DNA of 64,000 nt from Desulfosalsimonas propionicica (GTDB taxonomy: Bacteria; Desulfobacterota; Desulfobacteria; Desulfobacterales; Desulfosalsimonadaceae): NCBI RefSeq assembly GCF_013761005.1, contig NZ_JACDUS010000002.1, positions 434,001 to 498,000 of the forward strand, written 5' to 3'. Of this stretch, positions 35,267 through 44,353 are shown one piece after another. Each line of letters opens with the position of its first letter. Within the stretch, counting starts at the first letter, position 1. The position numbers were made by a program, and so were the translations under genes. The notes below the pieces were generated by a model. The model was not told where the DNA came from. It searched no databases and saw only the letters and a program-made list of their open reading frames with translations.

Positions 35267-36472
35267 CTAGCAGGTTTCAGTTGTACCGGTACCGGCAAAG
35301 ATATCGTCCAGGCATACCACGAGCCGGTCCACCTCTTCTGCGGTAATCACCAGAGGCGGCACAAAACGCAGGACGTTTTCCTGGGTGCAGTTGATCAAAA
35401 GTCCCTTATCCATGCAGGCCTCTACTACAGGGGCGCCTTTTTGCGAAAGCTTCATGCCCAGCATCAGGCCTACCCCGCGGACCTCCTCGACAACCGGGTA
35501 CCGGTCTTTTAGCCACTCCAGCCGGGACTTGAAGTAATCGCCGACTTTTTGGCAGTGCTCAAGGATGTTTTCGGCTTCAATGATGCGAAGCACCTCCAGG
35601 GCAGCCGCGGTGATCACGGGCGTGCCGCCAAAGGTGGATGCATGGGCGCCGGGCGTGAATGCGGCAGCGGCTTTTTCCGTGGCCAGCATGGCGCCGATGG
35701 GCAAACCGTTTCCCAAAGCCTTGGCAAGGGTCATGATATCGGGCTGCACGTCAAAATGCTCGTGGGCGAATAATTTTCCGGTTCGGCCGATGCCGGTCTG
35801 GATCTCATCGAAAATCAGCATGATCCCCTTTTCATCACAGAGCCGGCGCACGTCCTTGAGATACTGGCGGTCCGCGCACCGGATCCCGCCTTCGCCCTGG
35901 ACCGGTTCCAGGAGAACAGCGCATGTTTTGTCCGTCACAGCGGCTGCGAGCTGCTCTATATCATTGAAGGCCACAAAATCAAATCCTTCCAATATCGGCT
36001 CAAAGCCCTCGCGCACCTTTTGCTGGCCCGTGGCCGAAAGTGCGGCAAATGTGCGGCCGTGAAAGGACTGGTCCATGGCCACAATTCGCCAGCGGTTGAA
36101 GTCACCCTGGTCGAAAAAAGTTTTGCGGGCAAGCTTGATGGCGGCCTCATTGGCCTCTGCCCCGGAATTGCAGAAAAACACCCGGTCAGCAAAACATCGT
36201 CCCACAAGCCATTCCGCCAGCTCCACCTGGGGGACAGTATAAAACAGGTTGGATACGTGAAACAGTTTGTCCGCCTGCCGGGAAAGGGCCCGGGAGATCT
36301 CCGGGTTGGCATGGCCAAGGTTGCACACGGCAATGCCGGCCACAAAATCGGTGTACTGCCGCCCCTCAATATCCCAGAGGGTGCACCCCCGGCCCCGTTC
36401 AAACACCAGAGGAAAGCGCTTGTAGGTACTGGCCACGACCTTGTCGGCCCGCTGGATATAGTCTTTGCTCAT
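35267..36472 (-). CDS. argD: Acetylornithine aminotransferase
   Basis: 401 residues, class III PLP-dependent aminotransferase. The DEIQTGIGRTG segment and the PLP lysine within TLAKALGNGLPIGAM are clear. It converts N-acetylglutamate semialdehyde to N-acetylornithine and may also serve in lysine synthesis. The start overlaps the argB stop by 4 bp. argC and argJ are not in this window, so the pathway is completed elsewhere. Confidence 0.94.
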   Translation of the reverse strand: MSKDYIQRADKVVASTYKRFPLVFERGRGCTLWDIEGRQYTDFVAGIAVCNLGHANPEISRALSRQADKLFHVSNLFYTVPQVELAEWLVGRCFADRVFFCNSGAEANEAAIKLARKTFFDQGDFNRWRIVAMDQSFHGRTFAALSATGQQKVREGFEPILEGFDFVAFNDIEQLAAAVTDKTCAVLLEPVQGEGGIRCADRQYLKDVRRLCDEKGIMLIFDEIQTGIGRTGKLFAHEHFDVQPDIMTLAKALGNGLPIGAMLATEKAAAAFTPGAHASTFGGTPVITAAALEVLRIIEAENILEHCQKVGDYFKSRLEWLKDRYPVVEEVRGVGLMLGMKLSQKGAPVVEACMDKGLLINCTQENVLRFVPPLVITAEEVDRLVVCLDDIFAGTGTTETC

Positions 36473-37362
36473 TTTTCCATCCCTGATTGTGCTGTAACCT
36501 GTGTGCCGATGCCCTGGTCTGTGAAAAGTTCCAGAAGCAGGGCATGGCGCTTGGTGCCGTTGATGATCTGTACTTTTTCCACATCGTTTTCCAGGGCGTC
36601 AAGCGCGTATTCGAGTTTCGGAATCATGCCGCCGGAAATGGTTCCCTCCTGGATCATCTTCGTCACTGTCGGCGCGTCCACAGAGGTCACCAGATTGCCA
36701 CGGGCATCCATTAATCCGTCCACGTCCGTGAGATAAATCAGGCGCCCGGATTTCAGGGATCCGGCTACCCGGGAGGCAACCAGGTCTGCGTTGATATTAA
36801 AGGTCTCACCGGCCGCGCCGACGCCCACGGGTGCAATCACCGGGATAAATCCCTGAGCGCTTAAACTGCTGATCAGTTCGGAATTGACACTGGTAACCCG
36901 TCCCACAAGCCCGGGATCAAGGATTTCAGGGGGCTTGTTTTCGTCCGGCTGGTGCATGATCTGCAGTTTTTCCGCCTGAAGCAAACCGCCGTCCTTTCCG
37001 GTCAGGCCAACGGATTTGCCGCCCTGCCGGTTGATCTGAGCCACAATGGACTTGTTGACCTTGCCGCCGAGCACCATTTCCACCACATCCATGGTTTCCT
37101 GGTCGGTAAAGCGCATGCCCCGGACAAATCTCGGGCTGATGCCCATGCGCTCGAGCACCTTGTTGATCTGGGGGCCGCCGCCGTGGACCACCACCGGATG
37201 CAGGCCGATGAACTTCATCAGGGTAATGTCTCTGGCAAAGTCCTCCTTGAGCTGCTCGTCGACCATGGCATTGCCGCCGTACTTGACCACCAGGGTCATA
37301 CCGGAAAAATACCGGATATACGGCAGCGCCTCTATAAGGATGTCTGCAACATTTGGGGTCAT
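36469..37362 (-). CDS. argB: Acetylglutamate kinase
   Basis: 297 residues of the amino-acid kinase family: VVKYGGNAM at the N-terminus, VVHGGGPQI and the DVDGLMD stretch. It phosphorylates N-acetylglutamate, the committed step. The N-terminal helix (TPNVADILIEALPYI) is of the type found in hexameric, arginine-inhibited NAGK, so feedback inhibition is likely (family inference). It lies 43 bp downstream of hslU. Confidence 0.95.
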   Translation of the reverse strand: MTPNVADILIEALPYIRYFSGMTLVVKYGGNAMVDEQLKEDFARDITLMKFIGLHPVVVHGGGPQINKVLERMGISPRFVRGMRFTDQETMDVVEMVLGGKVNKSIVAQINRQGGKSVGLTGKDGGLLQAEKLQIMHQPDENKPPEILDPGLVGRVTSVNSELISSLSAQGFIPVIAPVGVGAAGETFNINADLVASRVAGSLKSGRLIYLTDVDGLMDARGNLVTSVDAPTVTKMIQEGTISGGMIPKLEYALDALENDVEKVQIINGTKRHALLLELFTDQGIGTQVTAQSGMEK

Positions 37363-37405
37363 GGCTGTTTTTTCCGTTTTGGTGCCGGCAAAACGATGCC
37401 GCCAG

Positions 37406-38794
37406 TTACAGGATGTATCGGCTCAGGTCCTGGTCCTGGCGTACGTCTCTGAGTTTTTCATTCACAAAAGCCCGGTCAATGACGATATTTTTCTCGGCCG
37501 TGTCCGGGGCCTCAAACAACAGATCGGCCAGCAGGTGCTCCATAAGGGTATGCAGCCGCCGGGCCCCGATGTTTTCGGTTTCATTGTTGACCGTCTCGGC
37601 AAAACCGGCGATTTCATCCACAGCCTCGTCTGCAAAAGACAAATCAATGCCCTCTGTGCGCAAAAGCGCAATGTATTGCAAAAGCAGCGCGTTTTGCGGC
37701 TCCGTGAGAATCCGCACAAAATCACCTTTGCCAAGGGAGTCTAACTCCACCCGGATGGGAAATCGGCCCTGAAGCTCCGGGATCAAATCCGAGGGGCGGT
37801 TGGTATGAAACGCCCCTGAGGCCATAAACAGGATATGATCGGTTTGAACCGGCCCGCGCTTGGTGGTCACTGTGCTTCCCTCCACAATGGGCAGCAGATC
37901 GCGCTGAACGCCCTCCCGGGACACATCCGGGCCCTGCCCCCCGCCCTGCCCGGCTGTGATCTTGTCGATTTCATCGAGAAAAATGATGCCGGATTGTTCC
38001 ACCTTTTCAATGGCGTCCTTGGTGACCTTGTCCATGTCCACCAGCTGCTGGGCCTCTTCCTGGGTGAGGATCTCGATGGCTTCGGCCACGGTGGTCCGAC
38101 GTTTCCTCGATGACCCCCTGGGCATGAGCCCGCCGAGCATATCCTTGAAATTAATCCCCATTTCCTCCATGCCGGAGTTGGAGAAAATCTCCATCATGGG
38201 CGTGGACTTGTCCTGGGTTTCAATCTCCACGGGCCGGTGATCCAGCTTGCCATCCTTGAGCATCCTGCGCAATTTTTCCCGGGTGGCAGATGCGGAAGTG
38301 CCCTGCCGGGCAGTGCCGGATTCCGAATCCGTTCCCGCGGCATGGGGTTGCTGGCGCTGGACCGGGGTGCTTGCACCGGTTTCCGGCAAAAGCATGTCCA
38401 GCACCCGCTCTTCGGCCATTTCCTTTGCCTTGGGCTGCACGGCTTCCTGTTCGCGGATTTTTAACTGATTAATGGTCATTTCCAGCAAGTCCCGGACCAT
38501 GGATTCCACATCCCGGCCCACATAGCCCACCTCGGTGAATTTTGAAGCCTCCACCTTGAAAAACGGCGAGTCCGTAAGCCGGGCCAGACGGCGGGCAATC
38601 TCTGTTTTGCCCACCCCTGTGGGGCCGATGAGAATGATGTTTTTCGGAGCGATTTCATCGCGCAGATCCGGCTCCACGTGACGCCTGCGCCAACGGTTTC
38701 GAAGGGCAATGGCAACCGATTTTTTGGCATTTTGCTGGCCAATGATGTATCTGTCGAGTTCGGAAACGATCTGCTGTGGCTTTAAGTCCGTCAT
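37406..38794 (-). CDS. hslU: HslU ATPase subunit of the HslVU protease
   Basis: 462 residues from the ATG at 38794 that overlaps the hslV stop (ATGA); this begins [10 protein letters not shown], the standard HslU start, so an upstream in-frame extension is rejected. AAA+ ATPase with Walker A GPTGVGKT, Walker [11 protein letters not shown], and the pore motif in [13 protein letters not shown]. The C-terminus YIL inserts into HslV to activate it. The intermediate domain (about 110-240) is present, with a low-complexity stretch rich in A, T and S. Confidence 0.95.
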   Translation of the reverse strand: MTDLKPQQIVSELDRYIIGQQNAKKSVAIALRNRWRRRHVEPDLRDEIAPKNIILIGPTGVGKTEIARRLARLTDSPFFKVEASKFTEVGYVGRDVESMVRDLLEMTINQLKIREQEAVQPKAKEMAEERVLDMLLPETGASTPVQRQQPHAAGTDSESGTARQGTSASATREKLRRMLKDGKLDHRPVEIETQDKSTPMMEIFSNSGMEEMGINFKDMLGGLMPRGSSRKRRTTVAEAIEILTQEEAQQLVDMDKVTKDAIEKVEQSGIIFLDEIDKITAGQGGGQGPDVSREGVQRDLLPIVEGSTVTTKRGPVQTDHILFMASGAFHTNRPSDLIPELQGRFPIRVELDSLGKGDFVRILTEPQNALLLQYIALLRTEGIDLSFADEAVDEIAGFAETVNNETENIGARRLHTLMEHLLADLLFEAPDTAEKNIVIDRAFVNEKLRDVRQDQDLSRYIL

Positions 38795-39354
38795 AAGGCG
38801 GTTTTTTCCTGAATTTCTTCGATTACAAACACGTGATTCGTGTACACGCACAGGCCGGCGGCAATCTCCATTGCCTGGCGCACAATTTGCCCGGCGGTCA
38901 ATTCCAGTGCCGGGGCATGCTGCATGAGTGCCGAGGCTGCGGCATGGGCGGCCACGCCCCCGGAGCCGATGGCGATCACGCCTTCATCCGGTTCGATCAC
39001 ATCTCCGTTTCCGGATATCAAAAGCATCTGGGCGGCGTCCACGGCGATCATCATGGCCTCCAGGCGCCGCAGATACTTATCGGTCCGCCAGTCCCGGGCC
39101 AGTTCCACGGCCGCCCGGGTCAGGTTGCCGTTGTAGCGCTCCAGCTTGCCCTCCAGTTTTTCGGACAAATGCAGGGCATCAGCCGTGGCCCCGGCAAACC
39201 CGGCAATGATCCGGTCATTGTAAATCCGGCGCACTTTTTTGGCCTGGTGCTTGATCACCGAATTGTTCAGGGTCACCTGGCCGTCTCCGGCCACGGCTGC
39301 ACAGCCGTTATACCGCACCGCCAGTATGGTGGTGCCGTGAGGATTTTCAGACAT
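38791..39354 (-). CDS. hslV: HslV peptidase subunit
   Basis: 187 residues from the ATG at 39354 (MSENPHGTT). Removal of the short prosequence exposes the catalytic threonine in [10 protein letters not shown]. Further proteasome-like markers are [23 protein letters not shown] and GFAGATADA. It forms a double hexamer capped by HslU. The gene follows xerC by 16 bp, as in the codV-clpQ-clpY operon of Bacillus. Confidence 0.95.
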   Translation of the reverse strand: MSENPHGTTILAVRYNGCAAVAGDGQVTLNNSVIKHQAKKVRRIYNDRIIAGFAGATADALHLSEKLEGKLERYNGNLTRAAVELARDWRTDKYLRRLEAMMIAVDAAQMLLISGNGDVIEPDEGVIAIGSGGVAAHAAASALMQHAPALELTAGQIVRQAMEIAAGLCVYTNHVFVIEEIQEKTAL

Positions 39355-39370
39355 AAAATTCAGCCTTGTT

Positions 39371-40336
39371 TTATTTTCTGGGATGGGCGCTGTCATATGC
39401 AGCCATCAGCCGGTCAATGCTTACATGCGTGTATTTCTGGGTCGTGGACAGCTGCCTGTGCCCCAAAAGCTCCTGAACCATGCGCAGATCCAGCCCTGCA
39501 TCCAGCAGGTGGGTGGCAAACGTGTGGCGCAGATCATGCGGGGACACCGGCACGGTGAGCCCGGCGGCCCGGGCGGCCTGGTCCAGCATGCGCGCAACAG
39601 AGCGCTGGGTGAGCCGTCCGCCGTTTTTGTTTAAAAACAAGGGCCCCTTCCAGATATCTGTTGTTTTTGCGCTGTTGCCGTACAATGCCCGACGGTAGGC
39701 GCGGATGGCTTCGGCAGCCTTGTTCCCGATGGGCACAATCCGCTCCACGGAACCCTTTCCCAGCACTCTGACCGTGCGGTTGGCAAAATCCACGTTTTCC
39801 ACGTCAAGCCCTGTCAGTTCCGAAACCCGGATGCCTGTGGAATAAAGTGTTTCCAGTATAGCGCGGTTTCGTTTGCCGGCCACGCTGTCATCGGCAATGG
39901 AATCAATGAGCCGGAAAACGTCATCCACGGTGAGATAACCGGGCACCGGCTTGTCCTGCTTTGGAGTGATGACCTGGGTTGCCGGATTTTGGGAGATCAC
40001 GTGGTGCTTTTCCAGGTAATTGAAAAAAGAGCGAATGGCCGACAGCTTGCGGGCAATGGAGGTCTTTTTGATCTGCTGGCGGTGGAGCTGTCCCAGATAG
40101 CTACGGATCACAAGGGCACTGATCTCCTCGATACCCGCGGCCCCGGAGCTGTCTTTTTGTGCGCCCTGCCGTTTTTGTTTCCGTACCTGTTCAGTGGATT
40201 GCCAGGTCGTGAAATAAGCCAGAAAATCACTTAAATCCCGGGCGTAAGCCCTGCAGGTGTGATCTGAATAGCCTTTTTCCGCAGCCAGGTAATCCACGAA
40301 GGAATCCAGCAGTTGGGTGACGGCAATTTTGCTCAT
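39371..40336 (-). CDS. xerC: Tyrosine recombinase XerC
   Basis: 321 residues. An N-terminal SAM-like core-binding domain ([25 protein letters not shown]) is followed by the catalytic domain with STGIRVSEL (first Arg), [12 protein letters not shown] (HxxR), [16 protein letters not shown] (His and Tyr nucleophile). A slightly long linker (about residues 50-75, [12 protein letters not shown]) is unusual. It resolves chromosome dimers at dif. The position ahead of hslVU favours XerC over XerD or a phage integrase. Overlaps the HAD gene stop by 4 bp. Confidence 0.9.
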   Translation of the reverse strand: MSKIAVTQLLDSFVDYLAAEKGYSDHTCRAYARDLSDFLAYFTTWQSTEQVRKQKRQGAQKDSSGAAGIEEISALVIRSYLGQLHRQQIKKTSIARKLSAIRSFFNYLEKHHVISQNPATQVITPKQDKPVPGYLTVDDVFRLIDSIADDSVAGKRNRAILETLYSTGIRVSELTGLDVENVDFANRTVRVLGKGSVERIVPIGNKAAEAIRAYRRALYGNSAKTTDIWKGPLFLNKNGGRLTQRSVARMLDQAARAAGLTVPVSPHDLRHTFATHLLDAGLDLRMVQELLGHRQLSTTQKYTHVSIDRLMAAYDSAHPRK

Positions 40337-40908
40337 TCCATTGAAATCAAGGCTTCAAGTTCCCTCCAATTGCCCACTTCAGCAAAAGGATGAGACTTTC
40401 GGTTCCAGGGTTGTCTGAAAACAATGGGTGTAATGCCGGCTTTGGCCAGCATAAAACATGTTTCCAGCCGGTCTTCCACAAAATGCGTGATATTACGCTT
40501 TTCCAGAACTTCCTGCTTGTTCTCGAATGAACCCGTTGCCACCACCTCGATGCATTCCCGACCGGTTTGCAGAATCTCGCATATCCAACCGGTAATGTGG
40601 CCGGCTTCCGGACGTGCGGTGACAAACAAGGTTGGCGAACAAATGCGGTTTAACTGCCGGAGCACCTCAGGGGCGCCGTCAATGGGGTCCAGCGGATGGT
40701 TGTAGCGCCCTTCAAGGATCCGGAGAATAATTTCCCACATCACGCCGTGATCAATGATTGCGGCCTCCACCAGGGAATAGTCGGTGATCTCCTCGTATCG
40801 GATATGACGGATGCCGAACTCCTTGTCGGCAATGGCCAGAAACAAAGACATGGTATCTGCCACCACCCCGTCGATATCAAAGGCTATGCCTTTTGGATCA
40901 ATTTTCAT
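40333..40908 (-). CDS. HAD-superfamily phosphatase
   Basis: 191 residues. HAD motif I is FDIDGVVAD, with the nucleophile and general-acid aspartates; motif II is FVTARP; the final acidic motif is FVEDRLE. Small insertions suggest a nucleotidase- or phosphoglycolate-phosphatase-like cap. Substrate is not evident. Coupled to xerC by a 4-bp overlap and preceded by the Rho_N-like gene. Confidence 0.8.
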   Translation of the reverse strand: MKIDPKGIAFDIDGVVADTMSLFLAIADKEFGIRHIRYEEITDYSLVEAAIIDHGVMWEIILRILEGRYNHPLDPIDGAPEVLRQLNRICSPTLFVTARPEAGHITGWICEILQTGRECIEVVATGSFENKQEVLEKRNITHFVEDRLETCFMLAKAGITPIVFRQPWNRKSHPFAEVGNWRELEALISME

Positions 40909-40922
40909 GCCGGTTTTCCGAT

Positions 40923-41252
40923 TCAGGCAGCCCTCCGGGTTTTCTTCTTTAAGCGGCTGATGCGCTTGCGGAAAATATCGGCCATTTTCCGATCATCGTT
41001 TTCCAGAAACTCCTGGCGTTTTTTCTTCAGTTCCCGGATTTTTTCCTTGATCTGGCGCACGGACGCTTCCGACTGTTTTTTTCTGCCGGAATCCTCGATA
41101 CCCCGGGCTTTTTTGATCACCGCGATCAATTCGGACTTGTTCATGCCCGAAGCACCCGTGACATCCGGCAATTCTTTGGCAATGTCGCGCAGTTCCGGGG
41201 CTGTGTGTTTCTCAAGGGGTTTTTCTTTTGCCTGTTTTTCCTTTTTCGCCAT
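40923..41252 (-). CDS. Rho N-terminal-domain-like small basic protein
   Basis: 109 residues from the ATG at 41252, with GAGGA upstream. Residues about 15-50 (LRDIAKELPDVTGASGMNKSELIAVIKKA) form the SAP-like Rho_N helix-extended-loop-helix that in Rho contacts nucleic acid. The C-terminal half is a highly charged helix (RQIKEKIRELKKKRQEF and RKRISRLKKK). There is no ATPase domain. Likely a nucleic-acid-binding protein of unknown target. It heads the HAD-xerC-hslVU-arg block, although 14 bp separate it from the HAD gene. Confidence 0.75.
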   Translation of the reverse strand: MAKKEKQAKEKPLEKHTAPELRDIAKELPDVTGASGMNKSELIAVIKKARGIEDSGRKKQSEASVRQIKEKIRELKKKRQEFLENDDRKMADIFRKRISRLKKKTRRAA

Positions 41253-41383
41253 TTTCAATCCTCATTTCAATGGTTTACAGGTTGTTCAAAAATACAAAGC
41301 GGAGGTTTGAAAAAAGCCCCCGCAGTCTATCAACTCCAAACTTCATTATATAAAACCAAATGGATTGGAATGTCAATGCATAT

Positions 41384-42109
41384 TTAATGAGTTAAGCGCG
41401 CCATTACCTGTTTCATGTCCTCCCAGACAGCCCTTTTGGCCTTTGGGTGCACCAGCAGATAGGCTGGCTCGTGGGTGGGCATTACAGCAATGCCTTCATA
41501 ATCATGAAACCGGCCGCGCAGGCGGGAGATGGGTTCATCGGTGCCCAGCAGGCTCTGCGCGGCAAAGCCGCCAAGGGCGCAGATGATTTTCGGGGATACA
41601 GCCCGGATTTGACGCTTGAGCCAGATGCGGCAGGCCCGGGCCTCGAACCGGTCCGGAAGCCGCTCTTCCGGCGGCCGGCACTTGACTGCATGACAAATGT
41701 AGACGCTTTGGCGGCTTTGACCCATGGCTTCAATGATGCGGGTGAGCAGTCGCCCGGTCTCACCGCTGTAGGGCATCCCGGAGTCTGTATCGGCCGGTTC
41801 CGGAAAGGGGCCGATAAACATGATATCTGCACCGGCTGTACCCTGCCCGCATATCACGGCCTTGCGCGAATCCGCCAGGCGGCACCTGCGGCAGTAGACC
41901 AGATCGCTTAAAATGGCATCAAGGCTGTCGTGTTCCGGCAAATGGGTTTCATGGCTGGCAATGACCTGTTTTACGCCGCCCCATTTTTGCACAATGCCCT
42001 GTGCATCTTCGCCCAGGGGTGCGCCCGTGCATCCCATCTCCTTTAAATAAAGCAGGTATTGGCGCACTTCCTGCATGAAATCCAGATTCATTTGGTCCGG
42101 GCCTGTCAT
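41384..42109 (-). CDS. Divergent family-4 uracil-DNA glycosylase-like [4Fe-4S] protein
   Basis: 241 residues. The four cluster cysteines of family-4 UDG are in place: CRRC at 73-76, Cys144 in KCRPPEER and Cys160. Active-site segments differ from the family. The first motif, normally GExPG, reads GPFPEP from 100. The asparagine normally found in TNVVKCRPP is histidine (ICHAVKCRPP). The final motif, normally TYHPA, reads THEPA at 212-216. Base excision of uracil is therefore uncertain; altered specificity or loss of activity is possible. The N-terminal 60 residues are an additional helical extension. The start overlaps the coaBC stop by 4 bp. Confidence 0.75.
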   Translation of the reverse strand: MTGPDQMNLDFMQEVRQYLLYLKEMGCTGAPLGEDAQGIVQKWGGVKQVIASHETHLPEHDSLDAILSDLVYCRRCRLADSRKAVICGQGTAGADIMFIGPFPEPADTDSGMPYSGETGRLLTRIIEAMGQSRQSVYICHAVKCRPPEERLPDRFEARACRIWLKRQIRAVSPKIICALGGFAAQSLLGTDEPISRLRGRFHDYEGIAVMPTHEPAYLLVHPKAKRAVWEDMKQVMARLTH

Positions 42110-43329
42110 TTGCCGGCCTCCGGCTGCCCGGCGGAAAGTATCCGGTCCAGCAGCACATGGGCGGCCCCCTGTTTGTCCATGGGCGGCACCGGCTCTTTGC
42201 TACCGTCTTTGAAAAACAGCTGGATGCTGCTGGTTTGGGCTGCAAATGCGGACGCCGGGCCGATGACCAGGTTGCCTGCGATCATGTCCAGGTTTTTGGC
42301 GCCGAGCTTTTTGGCGGCGTTTTTTTCCAGGTCCCGGGTTTCTGCGGCAAATCCCACCAGCACCTGGTTGGATTTTTTTCTTTTCCCCAGTTCTGCAAGA
42401 ATATCCACGGTCCGGTCAAAAACAACAGTGAGGGCATCTTCGCCCTTTTTGAGCTTGTGGGGCGCCTTATCCGCTGGGGTGTAATCCGATACAGCTGCGG
42501 CCTTGATGATCACATCTGCGGCATCGGATTCGGCCAACACCGCATCGGCCATTTCCTGGGCGGTTTCCACGTTGATCCGGCACACCCCAAGCGGTGCTTC
42601 CAAATCCGTAGGCCCGGAGACCAGTACCACGTGGGCCCCTCTTCCGGCCGCGGCCCTGGCAATGGCATACCCCATTTTCCCGGATGAGGGATTGCTGATA
42701 AACCGGACCGGATCCATGGGCTCCCGGGTGGGCCCGGCCGTAACAAGCACCCGCTTGTTGAAATAATCATTTGGCAGAAAAACATTGATGATGTGCTCAA
42801 AAATGCTTTCCGGATCCGCAAGCCGGCCGGGTCCAACGGCCTTGCAGGCAAGTTCGCCTTCAGAGGGCTCCACAATGATGTAGCCGTCAGACTCCAGGGT
42901 TTCAATGTTTCGCTGCACAGCCCGGTTTTCATACATGTGGGTGTTCATGGCCGGGCAGATGAGCTTGGGTGCGGTGACCGCCAGCATCAGGGTGGTTAGG
43001 GCGTCATCAGCAATGCCGTTTGCCAGCTTGCCGATGATATTTCCGGTAGCCGGCGCAATCACTGCGGCATCTGCGGCCTCGGCCCAGGAAATATGATGCA
43101 TGGCATCATCTTCCGGGCTGTCATACATATCCATAAATACCGGGCTGCTGGATATGGCCTGAAATGTCAGGGGGGCGACAAAGGCGGCCGCATTGCGGGT
43201 CATGGCCACATTCACCCTGGCTCCGGCACGCTGCAAAAGTCGCATGAGTTCCACGCTCTTGTAGGCGGCAATTCCGCCGGAAACGCCGAGCAGTATGGTT
43301 TTTCCGCTTATGGGGGGCCAAGTTTCCAT
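42106..43329 (-). CDS. coaBC: Bifunctional phosphopantothenoylcysteine decarboxylase/phosphopantothenate--cysteine ligase
   Basis: 407 residues from the ATG at 43329 (METWPPISGK); a TTG twelve codons upstream lacks a ribosome site. The CoaC flavoprotein half has LGVSGGIAAYKSVEL and the PAMNTHMYEN substrate motif. The CoaB half has SNPSSGKMGYAIA and the lysine-rich KLKKG nucleotide-binding segment near HKLKKGEDALTV. It catalyses two successive steps of coenzyme A synthesis. Followed by the UDG-like gene in one operon. Confidence 0.94.
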   Translation of the reverse strand: METWPPISGKTILLGVSGGIAAYKSVELMRLLQRAGARVNVAMTRNAAAFVAPLTFQAISSSPVFMDMYDSPEDDAMHHISWAEAADAAVIAPATGNIIGKLANGIADDALTTLMLAVTAPKLICPAMNTHMYENRAVQRNIETLESDGYIIVEPSEGELACKAVGPGRLADPESIFEHIINVFLPNDYFNKRVLVTAGPTREPMDPVRFISNPSSGKMGYAIARAAAGRGAHVVLVSGPTDLEAPLGVCRINVETAQEMADAVLAESDAADVIIKAAAVSDYTPADKAPHKLKKGEDALTVVFDRTVDILAELGKRKKSNQVLVGFAAETRDLEKNAAKKLGAKNLDMIAGNLVIGPASAFAAQTSSIQLFFKDGSKEPVPPMDKQGAAHVLLDRILSAGQPEAGK

Positions 43330-43458
43330 AAAAAAGAAAATATCCTGGTTGGCTGTTTTTGTCAAACCCGGGCAGATTCCGCCCCGGTTGAAGGCCCGGC
43401 AATAAGGGCCCCAAGACGGCAGTCTGCCCCGATGCTCAGGAGGCCGTTCGGCTGACTG

Positions 43459-44349
43459 CTACAGATTTGGTCCATATCTGACTTTACCAGAAGCGCGTTT
43501 TTTCTCTGTATGACGACGAATTCGTTTTGTTTTCTTGGAAATCCAGTACCACTGGCACCGGTCCAATATATTCAACCGACTTTTTCCCTTGTAGAAAGTC
43601 AAAAGTGAAATCCGATCCTGTAAAGTAAAAACCTCGTCCGGCAAACTGTAATTGAGACGGGCAAGGCTTTTGATGCCCCATCGGAACTTTGAGAAAAACC
43701 CAGTTTCTACCCTTTGAAGGTCAAAAAGCGCAAGCTTTGGCATGTCAGATGCCCCTTCATAATAAAGCAAAATGTGGGTGGCATTAAAATCTTGGTGATT
43801 GAATCCATTTTCATGCATTTGCCTGGCAAGCGATGCGACTTTTTCAATCAGCTTTTTTTTTCGGCATCGGCCCTCTTTGCCCATAAAAAACTGCGGATTA
43901 ACTTTAAGAAAAGTTTCAAGCGAAATATAAGGGGAAAAATCCACTGTTATCAAAAATGATTCCACATGAAACAATCCCCTGCGTCTTTGACCCGCAGCTA
44001 CGGGAATAACCGTTGCCAAACCTTTTTCGCGAAAACGCAAGATATTATTATACTCTAAGGGTCCCTGAGCGCTTATAAAACCAGGAAAGCACCATCCTGC
44101 CATAGCTCGCAAAGCTGTATATTCATCATTGTGGCGTTTAAGATAAAATAACTTTTTGTTCTGGCCGGCAAGCATCTCTGTGCGCACAACTGAATGAAGA
44201 ACCGTTTCCTTCACAAGTTCTCCATGAGGATACTGCCAGATTGCATCAAAATAGTTCAGCCCGAGAAGCTGTAGTACTTTTTCATAATTTTTGTTAACGA
44301 TCAGATCTCGGGTTGAAATACTTTTGATAGGGGAGAACAAATCCTTCAT
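43459..44349 (-). CDS. waaP: WaaP/RfaP-family lipopolysaccharide core heptose kinase
   Basis: 296 residues from the ATG at 44349, 4 bp beyond the waaG-like stop; an upstream in-frame ATG at 44373 would overlap that gene. Kinase elements: LFYLKRHNDEYTALRAM with the ATP lysine, the catalytic loop FNHQDFNATHILL and metal-binding aspartate in LALFDLQRV. These match the WaaP/Inner-core LPS kinase family, which phosphorylates heptose I and helps divalent-cation cross-linking of LPS. The C-terminus is very basic. Last gene of the minus-strand LPS cluster. Confidence 0.85.
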   Translation of the reverse strand: MKDLFSPIKSISTRDLIVNKNYEKVLQLLGLNYFDAIWQYPHGELVKETVLHSVVRTEMLAGQNKKLFYLKRHNDEYTALRAMAGWCFPGFISAQGPLEYNNILRFREKGLATVIPVAAGQRRRGLFHVESFLITVDFSPYISLETFLKVNPQFFMGKEGRCRKKKLIEKVASLARQMHENGFNHQDFNATHILLYYEGASDMPKLALFDLQRVETGFFSKFRWGIKSLARLNYSLPDEVFTLQDRISLLTFYKGKSRLNILDRCQWYWISKKTKRIRRHTEKKRASGKVRYGPNL

Positions 44350-44353
44350 TTGA

